A stretch of 64,000 nucleotides of DNA from Sphingomonas sp. FARSPH (GTDB lineage: Bacteria; Pseudomonadota; Alphaproteobacteria; Sphingomonadales; Sphingomonadaceae): the NCBI RefSeq assembly GCF_003355005.1, contig NZ_CP029985.1, positions 2,223,001 through 2,287,000 of the forward strand, in the 5' to 3' direction. The translations under genes were made by a program, and so were the position numbers. Below are positions 16,786 to 24,840 of the stretch, one piece after another. The notes beneath the pieces were generated by a model. It had not been told where the DNA came from, did no database searches, and saw only the letters and a list, made by a program, of their open reading frames with translations. How positions within the stretch are numbered: position 1 is the first letter of the stretch; every line of letters begins with the position of its first letter.

Positions 16786-16804
16786 TGATCGCCTCGGTCG
16801 ATCA
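16786..16804. promoter_or_regulatory. Candidate OxyR operator upstream of oxyR
   Basis: 19-bp palindrome TGATCG-N7-CGATCA. The core ATCG-N7-CGAT has the geometry of OxyR/LysR half-sites (ATxG-N7-CxAT). It lies 17 bases before the oxyR start, fitting autoregulation. The same arms and spacing recur upstream of katG (41940-41958), with a one-mismatch copy before the catalase-family gene. Confidence 0.6.
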
Positions 16805-16889
16805 CGTTTGTGTCGATAACGGGGCGGATAGCCGCCACCGCCGGGCAATGCCAGTGCGCGCGCGCCGGGGGGTATGCGCGCGCGAGCGA

Positions 16890-17315
16890 TCAGCCCTGCA
16901 GCGTCACCGTGCCGGGGAAATGCCGGTCGAGGTGGCGCCGGATGATCTTCAGGTTGCGCGTGTTCGATCGGAAGAAGAAATCCGGCACCGCGCCGACCCA
17001 GGGGATCATGCCCAGCGCCCAGTCGATGCCGACGTTGCCGAACATGCGCGCCATCTGCAGCTTCGACATGCCGAGGTTGCGCGCTTCCCACACCAGATAC
17101 GATCCGATCGCCGCCGCGATCGTCGTGCCGACGACGGGGACCAGATCGAGCAGCACGTCGAGGCCGACGCGCCGGTTGGTGCCGGGGATGACGAACAACC
17201 CCTCTAGCAGGCGCTCCATCGCCTCGATCCGCCGGCGCACGGATGCGGCGTCGCGGCCGACGGGCATGGCGTTGAGAATAGCACGGGCGTCGATCGGGCG
17301 AACGCGGTCAGTCAT
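16890..17315 (-). CDS. DUF4112 membrane protein
   Basis: 141-residue protein matching the DUF4112 family. A helical N-terminus is followed by IPGTNRRVGLDVLLDLVPVV and two hydrophobic segments (about 55-72 and 98-115, including GMIPWVGAVPDFFF). The family is widespread in Proteobacteria and has no known function. The gene starts 6 bases after the solute-binding lipoprotein gene and is probably cotranscribed with it. Confidence 0.8.
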   Translation of the reverse strand: MTDRVRPIDARAILNAMPVGRDAASVRRRIEAMERLLEGLFVIPGTNRRVGLDVLLDLVPVVGTTIAAAIGSYLVWEARNLGMSKLQMARMFGNVGIDWALGMIPWVGAVPDFFFRSNTRNLKIIRRHLDRHFPGTVTLQG

Positions 17316-17321
17316 GCCGCC

Positions 17322-18767
17322 TTAATTGGTGTCGGCGCGCAGCCGGTTCAACGGGTGCCACGCGCGCGCATTCGCCTGCCACTGGCGCAGCCGGATCGCG
17401 ACGAGCGACCAGCGCAAGGGACGGGCGAGCGGGATGAAGGCGGCATCGCCGGTCAGGGCGACGTCCGCCGCCGCGATCAGCCGAGACCGGTCCGCCAGCG
17501 TCGGCGCGTCGCGTGCGGCGGCGATCGCGGCGGCGGCGTCCGCGCTGCACGGCCGGCATGCCTGCGCGAGGTACCAGCGCGCGCTGTCGTAGGGCGCGAC
17601 GATGTCGATCAGGCGAAGGTCGGCGGACGCATCCGCATCGACCCGGCGCGCGGTGATCCCGGCCGACAACAGCGTTGCCGCGACCTGCGCGTAGACGAGC
17701 GTCCCGCCGGGGCCGCGAGGCAGCGCGACGGTCATGGTCACCGGCCCGCCGGAAAAGGCGGCGACGCGGCCGCGCAGGGCGTCGCGCCGCTGGTCAGGGG
17801 TGAGCAGCGACCAGCCTGGCACGGCCGGGGGGGCGGCCGAATCGAGCTGGTCGGGCAGCACGCGCTCGATCGGCTCCCACCCGGCCATCACCGCGCCGGT
17901 CAGCGCCGTGCGATCGATCGCGCCGGCGAGCGCGGCGCGGTTCGCGGGATCGGCCAGGAAGCCCGCGCGCCGCTCGATGGCGAGGCCGAACAGCCCCGCG
18001 GCAGGATCGATGCGGATATTGGCGGGCGCGACGCCGCCGATCGCGACGAGCGGCCAGTCGGCGAAGGTGCCGCCGCTGACCAGATCCGATTCGTGCGCGG
18101 CGAAGCGCACGATCGCGCGCGCGGCGCGTTCCCCGATCAGGCGCACGTCGTCCTCCGGCCGGGACTGGCGCTGGTCGTCGGGATCGGCGCGACCGGGGTC
18201 GAGCGCGGGGCGCAGCAGCGGGCTGGCGGTCGCGCGGACGATGCGCAGCGGCCCCGCACCGCCGCTACGTGGGCGCCAGAGCGCGAGTTCGGGTTGCGCG
18301 AACAGTTTGAGCAGGTCGGGGCGTGGACGGCGCAGCCGCACCTCGATCACCTGCGGTGTCATCACGACGATTTCGTCGACCGCGGTGAGGAAGGGGGCAA
18401 GCGGATTGCGTGAACCGGGATGCAACTGGTGACGGAGCAGCGCGACGACCTGATCCGCGGTCACGCCGCTGCCATCGCTCCATTGCGCATTGCGCAGCCG
18501 GAAGATGTAGCTCATCCCGTCGTCGATCACGATCCAGCGTTCGGCGAGGCCCGGTTCGATCTGACCGGATGCGTCGAACCGCACCAGGCCTTCCGCGGTC
18601 GCGTCCATCAGCAACCGCGCGGGCGTGTCGAGCGATTTGCGCGCGGGATCGGCGGCGCGGGGCGGCGCCCCGATCGCGCTGACCACGACGGCGCCGGTGT
18701 CGGGGCGCTGGTTGCACGCTGCAAGTGCGAGGACGAGCAGGGCAGGCGGCGCCAACCGCCATATCAT
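17322..18767 (-). CDS. ABC transporter substrate-binding lipoprotein (peptide/SBP_bac_5 family)
   Basis: 481-residue exported protein with a short signal peptide and lipobox LALAAC (C18). The body has the family-5 solute-binding layout: LMDATAEGLVRFDASGQIEPGLAERW near residue 70, with NAQWSDGSGVTADQVV shortly after. Such proteins bind oligopeptides, nickel or other solutes for an ABC importer. No permease or ATPase gene is nearby, so it is an orphan receptor. The C-terminal half is divergent. The start at 18767 fits the signal peptide; 18809 is an alternative. Confidence 0.75.
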   Translation of the reverse strand: MIWRLAPPALLVLALAACNQRPDTGAVVVSAIGAPPRAADPARKSLDTPARLLMDATAEGLVRFDASGQIEPGLAERWIVIDDGMSYIFRLRNAQWSDGSGVTADQVVALLRHQLHPGSRNPLAPFLTAVDEIVVMTPQVIEVRLRRPRPDLLKLFAQPELALWRPRSGGAGPLRIVRATASPLLRPALDPGRADPDDQRQSRPEDDVRLIGERAARAIVRFAAHESDLVSGGTFADWPLVAIGGVAPANIRIDPAAGLFGLAIERRAGFLADPANRAALAGAIDRTALTGAVMAGWEPIERVLPDQLDSAAPPAVPGWSLLTPDQRRDALRGRVAAFSGGPVTMTVALPRGPGGTLVYAQVAATLLSAGITARRVDADASADLRLIDIVAPYDSARWYLAQACRPCSADAAAAIAAARDAPTLADRSRLIAAADVALTGDAAFIPLARPLRWSLVAIRLRQWQANARAWHPLNRLRADTN

Positions 18768-18985
18768 GTGGGGCTGACGATGCGGCGAGGGGGCGTTGCG
18801 TCCTATCATCGTGTCGCCCGATCCTTTCCATCCTGCCCGCTTGCGATCCGATCGACGCTGTATCGCCTCACGCGGGCAAACGCGACCGGGACCGTCGCCG
18901 TACCGAAGCGGGACGGGCGGTATGGTTGACCGAAACTTTCATTTCGAAGTAAATTTACGGCCGGCTCGGTCCAAAGGAGGGCGTG

Positions 18986-19177
18986 TTGATCGAGACGGGG
19001 ATTTTCCTGCTGCTGATGGTGATCGCCGCGGCCCTGTTCGTCTGGCGTCGTACGGTCGAACGCCGCATCCGCGCGCAGCATCGGCAGCGGCGCGCGGTGC
19101 GCGAGGCCGAATGGGAAAAGATGATCCGGGGGTGCGCGGCGGCATCGGACGATCGATCGCCATCGCATCTTCACTGA
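18986..19177 (+). CDS. Small single-span membrane protein with a TTG start
   Basis: 63-residue protein. The hydrophobic helix IFLLLMVIAAALFVWRR (about 5-21) is followed by a highly basic tail (TVERRIRAQHRQRRAVREAEW). AAGGAGG at 18974-18980 sits 5 bases before TTG 18986; the GTG at 18983 would be only 2 bases away and is less likely. It is divergent from the lipoprotein gene and ends before tRNA-Leu. The function is unknown. Confidence 0.5.
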   Translation: MIETGIFLLLMVIAAALFVWRRTVERRIRAQHRQRRAVREAEWEKMIRGCAAASDDRSPSHLH

Positions 19178-19226
19178 GTGCGGCGTGGCGGGCAGCCGCC
19201 GCGTCGTCGATCGTTGCGAAGCTGGC

Positions 19227-19311
19227 TGGTGCGGGCGGCGGGACTCGAACCCGCACTCCCGAAGGAAACCGATTTTAAGTCGGCAGCGTCTACCGATTCC
19301 GCCACGTCCGC
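19227..19311 (-). tRNA. tRNA-Leu (anticodon TAA)
   Basis: 85-nt class II tRNA including an encoded CCA. The D-arm (GTGGCGGAATCGGTAGACGC), the anticodon arm with loop CTTAAAA (anticodon TAA), a variable arm (TTTCCTTCGGGA), and the T-arm (GCGGG TTCGAGT CCCGC) can all be folded. In the acceptor stem 5' GCGGACG faces 3' CGCCCGC, leaving an A5-C68 mismatch; the other six pairs are canonical. Confidence 0.93.
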
Positions 19312-19376
19312 ACGCCGGATGCCGAAGCGCAGCTTGGCGCGGGCGTCAACCCGTCGCGATGCCCGGCGCTTGCGCG

Positions 19377-19655
19377 TCAGACGTTGAGTCGCGCGCGCAT
19401 TTCCTTGCCGGGCTTGAAATACGGCACCCGCTTGGCATCGACGGCGACCATTTCGCCGGTGCGCGGGTTGCGACCCTGACGCGCGTCGCGCGCGCGGGTG
19501 GAAAAGGCGCCGAAGCCACGCAGTTCGACACGGCCATCCGCCGCGAGGCGGCGCGTGATCTCGTCGAAAAAGGTTGTGACGATCGTCTCGATATCCTGCG
19601 TGGTCAGCTCCGGGTTCTGGCTGGCCAGGTTCTGGATGAGTTCGGAACGGATCAT
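19377..19655 (-). CDS. ihfB: Integration host factor subunit beta
   Basis: 92-residue nucleoid DNA-bending protein of the HU/IHF family. It opens MIRSELIQNLA, has the core RVELRGFGAFSTR, and carries the beta-arm motif GRNPRTGEMV whose proline intercalates into DNA. It pairs with IHF-alpha (not in this window). The gene lies downstream of rpsA, the common rpsA-ihfB order, but a strong terminator separates them, so it probably has its own promoter in 19656-19737, where two inverted repeats lie. Confidence 0.93.
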   Translation of the reverse strand: MIRSELIQNLASQNPELTTQDIETIVTTFFDEITRRLAADGRVELRGFGAFSTRARDARQGRNPRTGEMVAVDAKRVPYFKPGKEMRARLNV

Positions 19656-19690
19656 GGCAGGCTTCCCGCGGACTTGGTTGAGCGATTGAT

Positions 19691-19737
19691 ACGCATCAAC
19701 ATGCGTCACGCATAGGTCCGAATCGGATTTCATCCGA
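19691..19737 (-). promoter_or_regulatory. Two inverted repeats upstream of ihfB
   Basis: ACGCAT-CAAC-ATGCGT (19691-19706) and TCGGAT-TTC-ATCCGA (19723-19737) lie 36 and 68 bases upstream of the ihfB ATG, between it and the rpsA terminator. They could be operators or leader stems for ihfB. No regulator is identified. Confidence 0.35.
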
Positions 19738-19776
19738 CAAAAAAAGAGCGAGGCCGGGACGTTTCGCGTCCCGGCC
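19738..19776 (-). terminator. Rho-independent terminator after rpsA
   Basis: Read on the minus strand, the perfect 10-bp stem GGCCGGGACG / CGTCCCGGCC (19752-19761 with 19767-19776, 5-base loop) is followed after a short GC spacer by a run of seven U (complement of the A-run near 19740). It begins 10 bases beyond the rpsA stop codon. Confidence 0.85.
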
Positions 19777-19786
19777 CCAACCTATG

Positions 19787-21496
19787 TTACTTCTTGTCGG
19801 CCTCGCCGCGCGCCTTGAGCGCCTCGCCGAGGATGTTGCCGAGCGTCGCGCCCGAATCGGACGAGCCATACTGGGCGACCGCCTGCTTCTCTTCGGCGAT
19901 CTGCATCGCCTTGACCGAGAAGGTCGGCTTCTTCGACCGGTCGAAGCCGGTCACCATCGCATCGAACTTCTGGCCGACCTGGAAACGCTCCGGACGCTGC
20001 TCGTCGCGGTCGCGGCCGAGGTCGGTGCGCTTGATGAAGCCGGTCGCGCCATCGTCGCCCGCCTGCACTTCGAGGCCCGCATCGCGGACTTCGAGAACGG
20101 TGACGGTGACGACCTGGTTCTTGCCCAGGCGATCGCCCGCGCCCGCCGCGACGGGGCCGCCGCGCTCGAGCTGCTTCATGCCGAGGCTGATGCGCTCCTT
20201 CTCGGGATCGATGTCGAGCACGACTGCCTGGACGGTCTCGCCCTTGCGGTGCAGCGCCAGCGCGTCCTCACCCGACACGCCCCAGGCGATGTCCGACATG
20301 TGGACCATGCCGTCGACGTCGTTGTCCAGGCCGATGAACAGGCCGAACTCGGTCGCGTTCTTGACTTCGCCCTCGACGGTCGAACCCACCGGATGGGCGG
20401 CGGCGAACGCTTCCCACGGATTGTTCTGCGCCTGCTTGAGGCCCAGGCTGATGCGACGCTTGTCCTCGTCGACCTCGAGCACGACGACATCGACTTCCTG
20501 GCTGGTCGATACGATCTTGCCCGGATGGACGTTCTTCTTGGTCCAGGACATTTCGGACACGTGGACCAAGCCCTCGATGCCGGCTTCCAGCTCGACGAAG
20601 GCACCATATTCGGTGATGTTCGTGACGCGGCCCGACAGCTTCGCGCCGACCGGATACTTGGCGGATGCGCCGTCCCACGGATCGCTCTCGAGCTGCTTCA
20701 TGCCGAGGCTGATGCGCTGCGTGTCCTTGTTGATGCGGATGATCTGGACGCGCACCGTGTCGCCGATGTTGATCATCTCGGACGGATGATTGACGCGCTT
20801 GTAGCTGAGGTCGGTGACGTGCAGCAGGCCGTCTATGCCGCCCAGGTCGACGAACGCACCGTAATCGGTGATGTTCTTGACGACGCCCTCGATGATCTGG
20901 CCCTCGTGCAGCGACTGGATCAGGCCCGAACGCTGCTCGGCGCGGGTCTCTTCCAGAACGGCGCGGCGGCTGACGACGATGTTGCCGCGCTTGCGGTCCA
21001 TCTTCAGGATCTGGAACGGCTGCGGGATGTCCATCAGCGGGGTGACGTCGCGCACGGGGCGGATGTCGACCTGGCTGCCCGGCAGGAACGCGACGGCGCC
21101 CGACAGGTCGACGGTGAAGCCGCCCTTGACGCGGCCGAAGATCACGCCTTCGACGCGGTTGCCCTGGCTGAATTCGAGCTCGAGCTTGTCCCATGCGGCC
21201 TCGCGGCGCGCGCGGTCGCGCGACAGCATCGCTTCGCCATGCATGTTCTCGACGCGGTCGACATAGACTTCGACTTCGTCGCCGACCTTCAGCTCGGCCT
21301 TCTGGCCCGGCGCGGCGAACTCGCGCAGCGGCACGCGGCCTTCGGACTTCAGACCGACGTCGATGACGGCCATGTCGTTTTCGATCGCGGTGACGGTGCC
21401 GTGCACCACGCGACCCTCGAAGCTGTCGGCGCCGCCGAACATGTCATCGAGCATCGCGGCGAAATCGTCGCGGGTAGGTTGGGGCTGGGTAGCCAT
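19787..21496 (-). CDS. rpsA: 30S ribosomal protein S1
   Basis: 569-residue ribosomal protein that binds mRNA and promotes initiation on weak ribosome binding sites, relevant in a genome where strong Shine-Dalgarno sequences look rare. Six S1 (OB-fold) repeats can be followed, with recurring runs such as ITDYGAFVDLGGIDGLLHVT, ITEYGAFVELEAGIEGLVHV and ATEFGLFIGLDNDVDGMVHM. The length is standard for alphaproteobacteria. It sits in the aroA-cmk-rpsA-ihfB block, but parDE on the opposite strand separates it from cmk. Confidence 0.97.
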   Translation of the reverse strand: MATQPQPTRDDFAAMLDDMFGGADSFEGRVVHGTVTAIENDMAVIDVGLKSEGRVPLREFAAPGQKAELKVGDEVEVYVDRVENMHGEAMLSRDRARREAAWDKLELEFSQGNRVEGVIFGRVKGGFTVDLSGAVAFLPGSQVDIRPVRDVTPLMDIPQPFQILKMDRKRGNIVVSRRAVLEETRAEQRSGLIQSLHEGQIIEGVVKNITDYGAFVDLGGIDGLLHVTDLSYKRVNHPSEMINIGDTVRVQIIRINKDTQRISLGMKQLESDPWDGASAKYPVGAKLSGRVTNITEYGAFVELEAGIEGLVHVSEMSWTKKNVHPGKIVSTSQEVDVVVLEVDEDKRRISLGLKQAQNNPWEAFAAAHPVGSTVEGEVKNATEFGLFIGLDNDVDGMVHMSDIAWGVSGEDALALHRKGETVQAVVLDIDPEKERISLGMKQLERGGPVAAGAGDRLGKNQVVTVTVLEVRDAGLEVQAGDDGATGFIKRTDLGRDRDEQRPERFQVGQKFDAMVTGFDRSKKPTFSVKAMQIAEEKQAVAQYGSSDSGATLGNILGEALKARGEADKK

Positions 21497-21774
21497 AGGG
21501 TTAGAGGTTCCTCAGGTTTATCTGTTTCCGGCCAAGCGGTTGGCTCCGCTGGTCTTGGCTGAAAACGCCGCGGCGACCCCATGCCGGTCGCGGCATCCAT
21601 CGACCCGGTGGTCGCGACAGGCGGGCAATCGCGGATATGCGAAAAGGCGCGAAGGAATCCCTGCGCGCCACGCCATGCCGCGAACCCCAGGTCCGGCGGA
21701 CCGCGGCGCAATACACGAAAGGGGCGGGCGGGACAAGTTTGACAATCCTTGCCATAAGGCGCAGGGTGTCGGGC

Positions 21775-22023
21775 ATGGCCACCATGAACATCTCGCTGCC
21801 AGACGCCATGAAGGAATGGGTCGAGGCACAGGCCGAAACCGGCCGTTACGCCAATTCCAGCGACGTCGTTCGCGACCTCATTCGCCGCGAGCAAGTGCGC
21901 GCCGAAAAGATCGCAGCGATGCAGAAGATGGTCGACGAAGGCCGGGCGAGCGGTATTTCCACGCTGACGCCGGACGAGCGGCGTGCCGAAGCGCGTCGAC
22001 GCGCAGGTGTCGATGTCTTTTAG
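21775..22023 (+). CDS. parD: ParD-type antitoxin (ribbon-helix-helix)
   Basis: 82-residue antitoxin of a type II toxin-antitoxin pair. The N-terminus MATMNISLPDAMKEWVEAQ is a ribbon-helix-helix DNA-binding domain that would autorepress the pair. The middle (RYANSSDVVRDLIRRE) is a ParD/CopG signature. The basic C-terminal part would wrap the ParE toxin. It overlaps parE by 11 bases. The pair lies between cmk and rpsA, against the direction of both, so it is probably an insertion into a conserved block. Confidence 0.85.
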   Translation: MATMNISLPDAMKEWVEAQAETGRYANSSDVVRDLIRREQVRAEKIAAMQKMVDEGRASGISTLTPDERRAEARRRAGVDVF

Positions 22024-22300
22024 GGTCACGCCGCGGGCGGACGAGGATTATTACGCCATCTATGCCCATGGCGTAGAACGGTTCGGCCGCGCGCAGGCGG
22101 AAGCCTATGCCGACCGACTTGACGAGAGTTTCGCGTTTCTCGCGGATCATCCTCGGGCGGCGCGGATGCGCTACGAGTTCGATCCACCCGTTCGGGCGTT
22201 GCCGGTCGGTGCGCATATGATCGTCTACGACGTCGAGCCAGACGACACCGTTGTCATCCTGCGCATTCCCCACGGCCGCGCCGACTGGGCAAACGACTAA
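22013..22300 (+). CDS. parE: ParE/RelE-family toxin
   Basis: 95-residue toxin. The fold is recognisable from MSFRVTPRADEDYYAIYAHG, then RLDESFAFLADHP, and the C-terminal beta strands ending ILRIPHGRADW. True ParE proteins poison DNA gyrase; RelE relatives cut mRNA. The sequence fits the ParE branch (RVTPRADEDY, IPHGR). It starts inside parD, the usual arrangement. The stop codon region overlaps the convergent cmk gene by four bases. Confidence 0.85.
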   Translation: MSFRVTPRADEDYYAIYAHGVERFGRAQAEAYADRLDESFAFLADHPRAARMRYEFDPPVRALPVGAHMIVYDVEPDDTVVILRIPHGRADWAND

Positions 22301-22920
22301 CGCGTCCGCGCCGCCTCGACGATCGCGATCGCCTTCTGCACGCTCGCCTCGATCGACAGGAAGCTGGTGTCGAGCGTCACCGCATCGGTCGCCTGCACCA
22401 GCGGCGCTGCCGACCGGCCGCTGTCGCGCGCGTCGCGGGCGCGGATGTCGGCGAGCACCTTGTCGAAACTGACGCTCGACCCGTGGCTCTTCAATTCCGC
22501 GTGGCGGCGCTGCGCGCGCACCTGCGGCGTCGCCTTGACGAACAGCTTCGCCGTCGCATCGGGCGCGATGACGGTGCCGATGTCGCGTCCGTCCAGCACC
22601 GCGCCGCCGTCCTGATGCGCGAACCGTTTCTGCCGCTGGAGCAGCGCCGCACGCACCAGCGGATGCGCGGAGACGACCGAGGCGAGCTGCCCGATCTCGT
22701 CGGTGCGCAGCGCGGGGTCGGCCAGCGTCAGCTCGTCGAAGCCGCAGGCCGCAACCGCGTCCGCTTCCTTTTCGGCATCGAGCTCCAGCCGCCTGACCGT
22801 CAGCGCGACCGCGCGATAGAGCAGGCCGGTGTCGAGGTGCGGCAGGTTGTAGTGCCGCGCCAGCGCCTTGGCGATCGTGCCCTTGCCGCTCGCCGCGGGG
22901 CCGTCGACCGCGATGATCAT
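22297..22920 (-). CDS. cmk: Cytidylate kinase
   Basis: 207-residue nucleotide kinase converting CMP/dCMP to the diphosphates. It has the P-loop GPAASGKGT near the start, then HLDTGLLYRAVAL and GAVLDGRDIGTVIAPDA, both signature regions. The C-terminal lid includes RDARDSGRSAAPL. The ATG overlaps the aroA stop (ATGA), giving coupled aroA-cmk translation. The next gene in the usual order, rpsA, is displaced by parDE. Confidence 0.95.
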   Translation of the reverse strand: MIIAVDGPAASGKGTIAKALARHYNLPHLDTGLLYRAVALTVRRLELDAEKEADAVAACGFDELTLADPALRTDEIGQLASVVSAHPLVRAALLQRQKRFAHQDGGAVLDGRDIGTVIAPDATAKLFVKATPQVRAQRRHAELKSHGSSVSFDKVLADIRARDARDSGRSAAPLVQATDAVTLDTSFLSIEASVQKAIAIVEAARTR

Positions 22921-24299
22921 GCCGTCACCCATTGCGGGGTGGCGCCGAGCGCGCGGGCGGTGTCGACGAACGCGGGATAGCTGGTCGCGATCGGTGCGGC
23001 ATCGTCGATCCGCACCGGTGACGCGCTGTGCATCCCTGCGACCGCCATGCTCATCGCAATGCGATGGTCGAGCAGCGAGGCGACCGCAACATCGCCGGTG
23101 CCGGGCAGGGGTTCGCCGTCGCGACCCTCGATCGACAGGCCGTCCTCGTGCTCGGTGACCGCCACGCCGGCGAGCCCGAGCGCCGCCGCCATCGCCGCGA
23201 TCCGGTCCGATTCCTTGACGCGCAGTTCGTGCGCGCCGCGCGCCACCGTCGTGCCATGGGCGAAGGCGGCGGCGACGAACAGCACGGGATATTCGTCGAT
23301 CATGCTCGGCGCGAGAGCGGCGGGCACCTCGATCGCCGACAGCGGCGCGTGGCGCACGCGCAGGTCGGCGACGGTCTCGCCGCCGACGTCGCGCGGGTCC
23401 CGTTCCTCGATCGACGCGCCCATCATCCGCAGCGCGGTGACGAGACCGGTGCGCGTCGGGTTCATCAGCACGTTGCGGATCGTCACGTCCGACCCCGGCA
23501 CGATCGACGCGGCGACCATCCAGAATCCGGCGGACGACGGATCGCCCGGTACGTCGATCTCCTGCGGCGCCAACTCCGCCTCGCCCGCGATCGCGATGAC
23601 GCGGCCCTCCGCCGTCTCCTCCACGGTCAGGTCCGCGCCGAAGCCGCGCAGCATCCGCTCGGTATGGTCGCGCGTGGGCACGGCCTCGATGACGCGCGTG
23701 ATGCCGGGGGTGTTCAGCCCGGCGAGCAGGATCGCAGACTTCACCTGCGCCGATGCGACGGGCAGCGTATAGGTGATCGGCACCGCCGGGCAGAGGCCGC
23801 GCATCGTCAGCGGCAGGCGGCCGCCCGATCCGTCAGGGCCAGGGCTGGTTGTGAAGTCCGCGCCCATCCGTGCGAGCGGATCGGTGACGCGCGCCATCGG
23901 CCGCTTCGACAGGCTGGCGTCGCCGACGAAGGTCGCGGTGATCGCATGGCTGGCGACCAGTCCCATCAACAGCCGCGTCGACGTGCCCGAATTGCCCATG
24001 TCGAGCGCGGTCTCGGGCTGCAGCAGACCGCCGACGCCGACGCCTTCGACCGTCCAGCTGCCGTCGTCGCCGCGCGTGATCGTCGCGCCCATCGCGCGCA
24101 TCGCCGCCGCGGTGGCGAGCACGTCCTCGCCCTCCAGCAGGCCGCGGATGCGGCTGGTGCCGACGGCAAGACTCGCGAACATCAAGGCACGGTGGCTGAT
24201 CGACTTGTCGCCCGGAACGGTGACGGTGCCGACGAGCGGACCGGCCGCGGCGACACTGAGCGGGCGGGGGGCGAACGAGTGGGCAGGGACGTTGGACAT
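22917..24299 (-). CDS. aroA: 3-phosphoshikimate 1-carboxyvinyltransferase (EPSP synthase), class II
   Basis: 460-residue shikimate pathway enzyme that joins PEP and shikimate-3-phosphate. Runs such as VPGDKSISHRALM, GDASLSKRPM, SAQVKSAILLAGLNTPGI, TRDHTERML and RAPSMIDEYP-like LAPSMIDEYPVL match the class II (CP4-like) branch. The active-site loop reads GNSGTSTR (102-109), with Gly at 105, the position of Ala100 in the CP4 enzyme and Gly96 in E. coli. It is followed directly by cmk (four-base overlap) and divergent from the TIGR02300 gene. Confidence 0.96.
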   Translation of the reverse strand: MSNVPAHSFAPRPLSVAAAGPLVGTVTVPGDKSISHRALMFASLAVGTSRIRGLLEGEDVLATAAAMRAMGATITRGDDGSWTVEGVGVGGLLQPETALDMGNSGTSTRLLMGLVASHAITATFVGDASLSKRPMARVTDPLARMGADFTTSPGPDGSGGRLPLTMRGLCPAVPITYTLPVASAQVKSAILLAGLNTPGITRVIEAVPTRDHTERMLRGFGADLTVEETAEGRVIAIAGEAELAPQEIDVPGDPSSAGFWMVAASIVPGSDVTIRNVLMNPTRTGLVTALRMMGASIEERDPRDVGGETVADLRVRHAPLSAIEVPAALAPSMIDEYPVLFVAAAFAHGTTVARGAHELRVKESDRIAAMAAALGLAGVAVTEHEDGLSIEGRDGEPLPGTGDVAVASLLDHRIAMSMAVAGMHSASPVRIDDAAPIATSYPAFVDTARALGATPQWVTA

Positions 24300-24427
24300 G
24301 GCTGGCCGCGGGCTTTGACAGTCCCCTTGCGCTATGGCAAGGCGCCCGCCACGTTACGGGCATCGGACCGGACGGGGGGCAACCTTCGGCCGCGACGACC
24401 CATTTTTCCGAAAGGCACACTGGCGGC

Positions 24428-24751
24428 ATGATCAAGCCGGAATGGGGCACGAAGCGTACGTGCCCGAAATGCGCCACGCGCTTCTACGACCTCGAGAAGG
24501 ACGATCCCGTCACCTGCATCAACTGCAACACGCAGTGGGTGCCGGAACCGATCCTCAAATCCAAGCAGCCGTTGCCGTTCGAGCAGGTCAAGCCCGAGGG
24601 CAAGGAAGCCGATTCCGATCTGGAAGGTGGCGATGAGGATCTGGAGGCGCTGAGCGCCGAGGACGAAGAGCCGTCGGCCGACGACGAGGTCGATCTGGGC
24701 GGCGACGACGACCTGGGCGTCGAAACGTCCAACGAAGACGACGAGCATTGA
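24428..24751 (+). CDS. TIGR02300 family zinc-ribbon protein
   Basis: 107-residue protein of an alphaproteobacterial family of unknown function. Two CxxC knuckles, RTCPKCATRFYDL and VTCINCNTQW, form a likely zinc ribbon with the family motif FYDLEKDDPV between them. The C-terminal half (about 58-107) is strongly acidic and probably disordered (DLEGGDEDLEAL, SNEDDEH). Divergent position next to aroA is common in the family. Confidence 0.88.
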   Translation: MIKPEWGTKRTCPKCATRFYDLEKDDPVTCINCNTQWVPEPILKSKQPLPFEQVKPEGKEADSDLEGGDEDLEALSAEDEEPSADDEVDLGGDDDLGVETSNEDDEH

Positions 24752-24840
24752 TCGCTCTCCCGTCGCAGCGTCGTGCGGCGGGAATCGCGTGATGTGAAAA
24801 AAGGTGTGGCCGGCGGTGAAAACACCGCTTGCCATGCCCC

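Noticed and set aside
19784..21562. 592-codon plus-strand open frame opposite rpsA
   Set aside because: Exact shadow of ribosomal protein S1 in the antisense frame; no recognisable motif.
21497..21774. Riboswitch in the rpsA leader
   Set aside because: No known aptamer pattern could be recognised; the region is taken as the rpsA and parDE promoter space.
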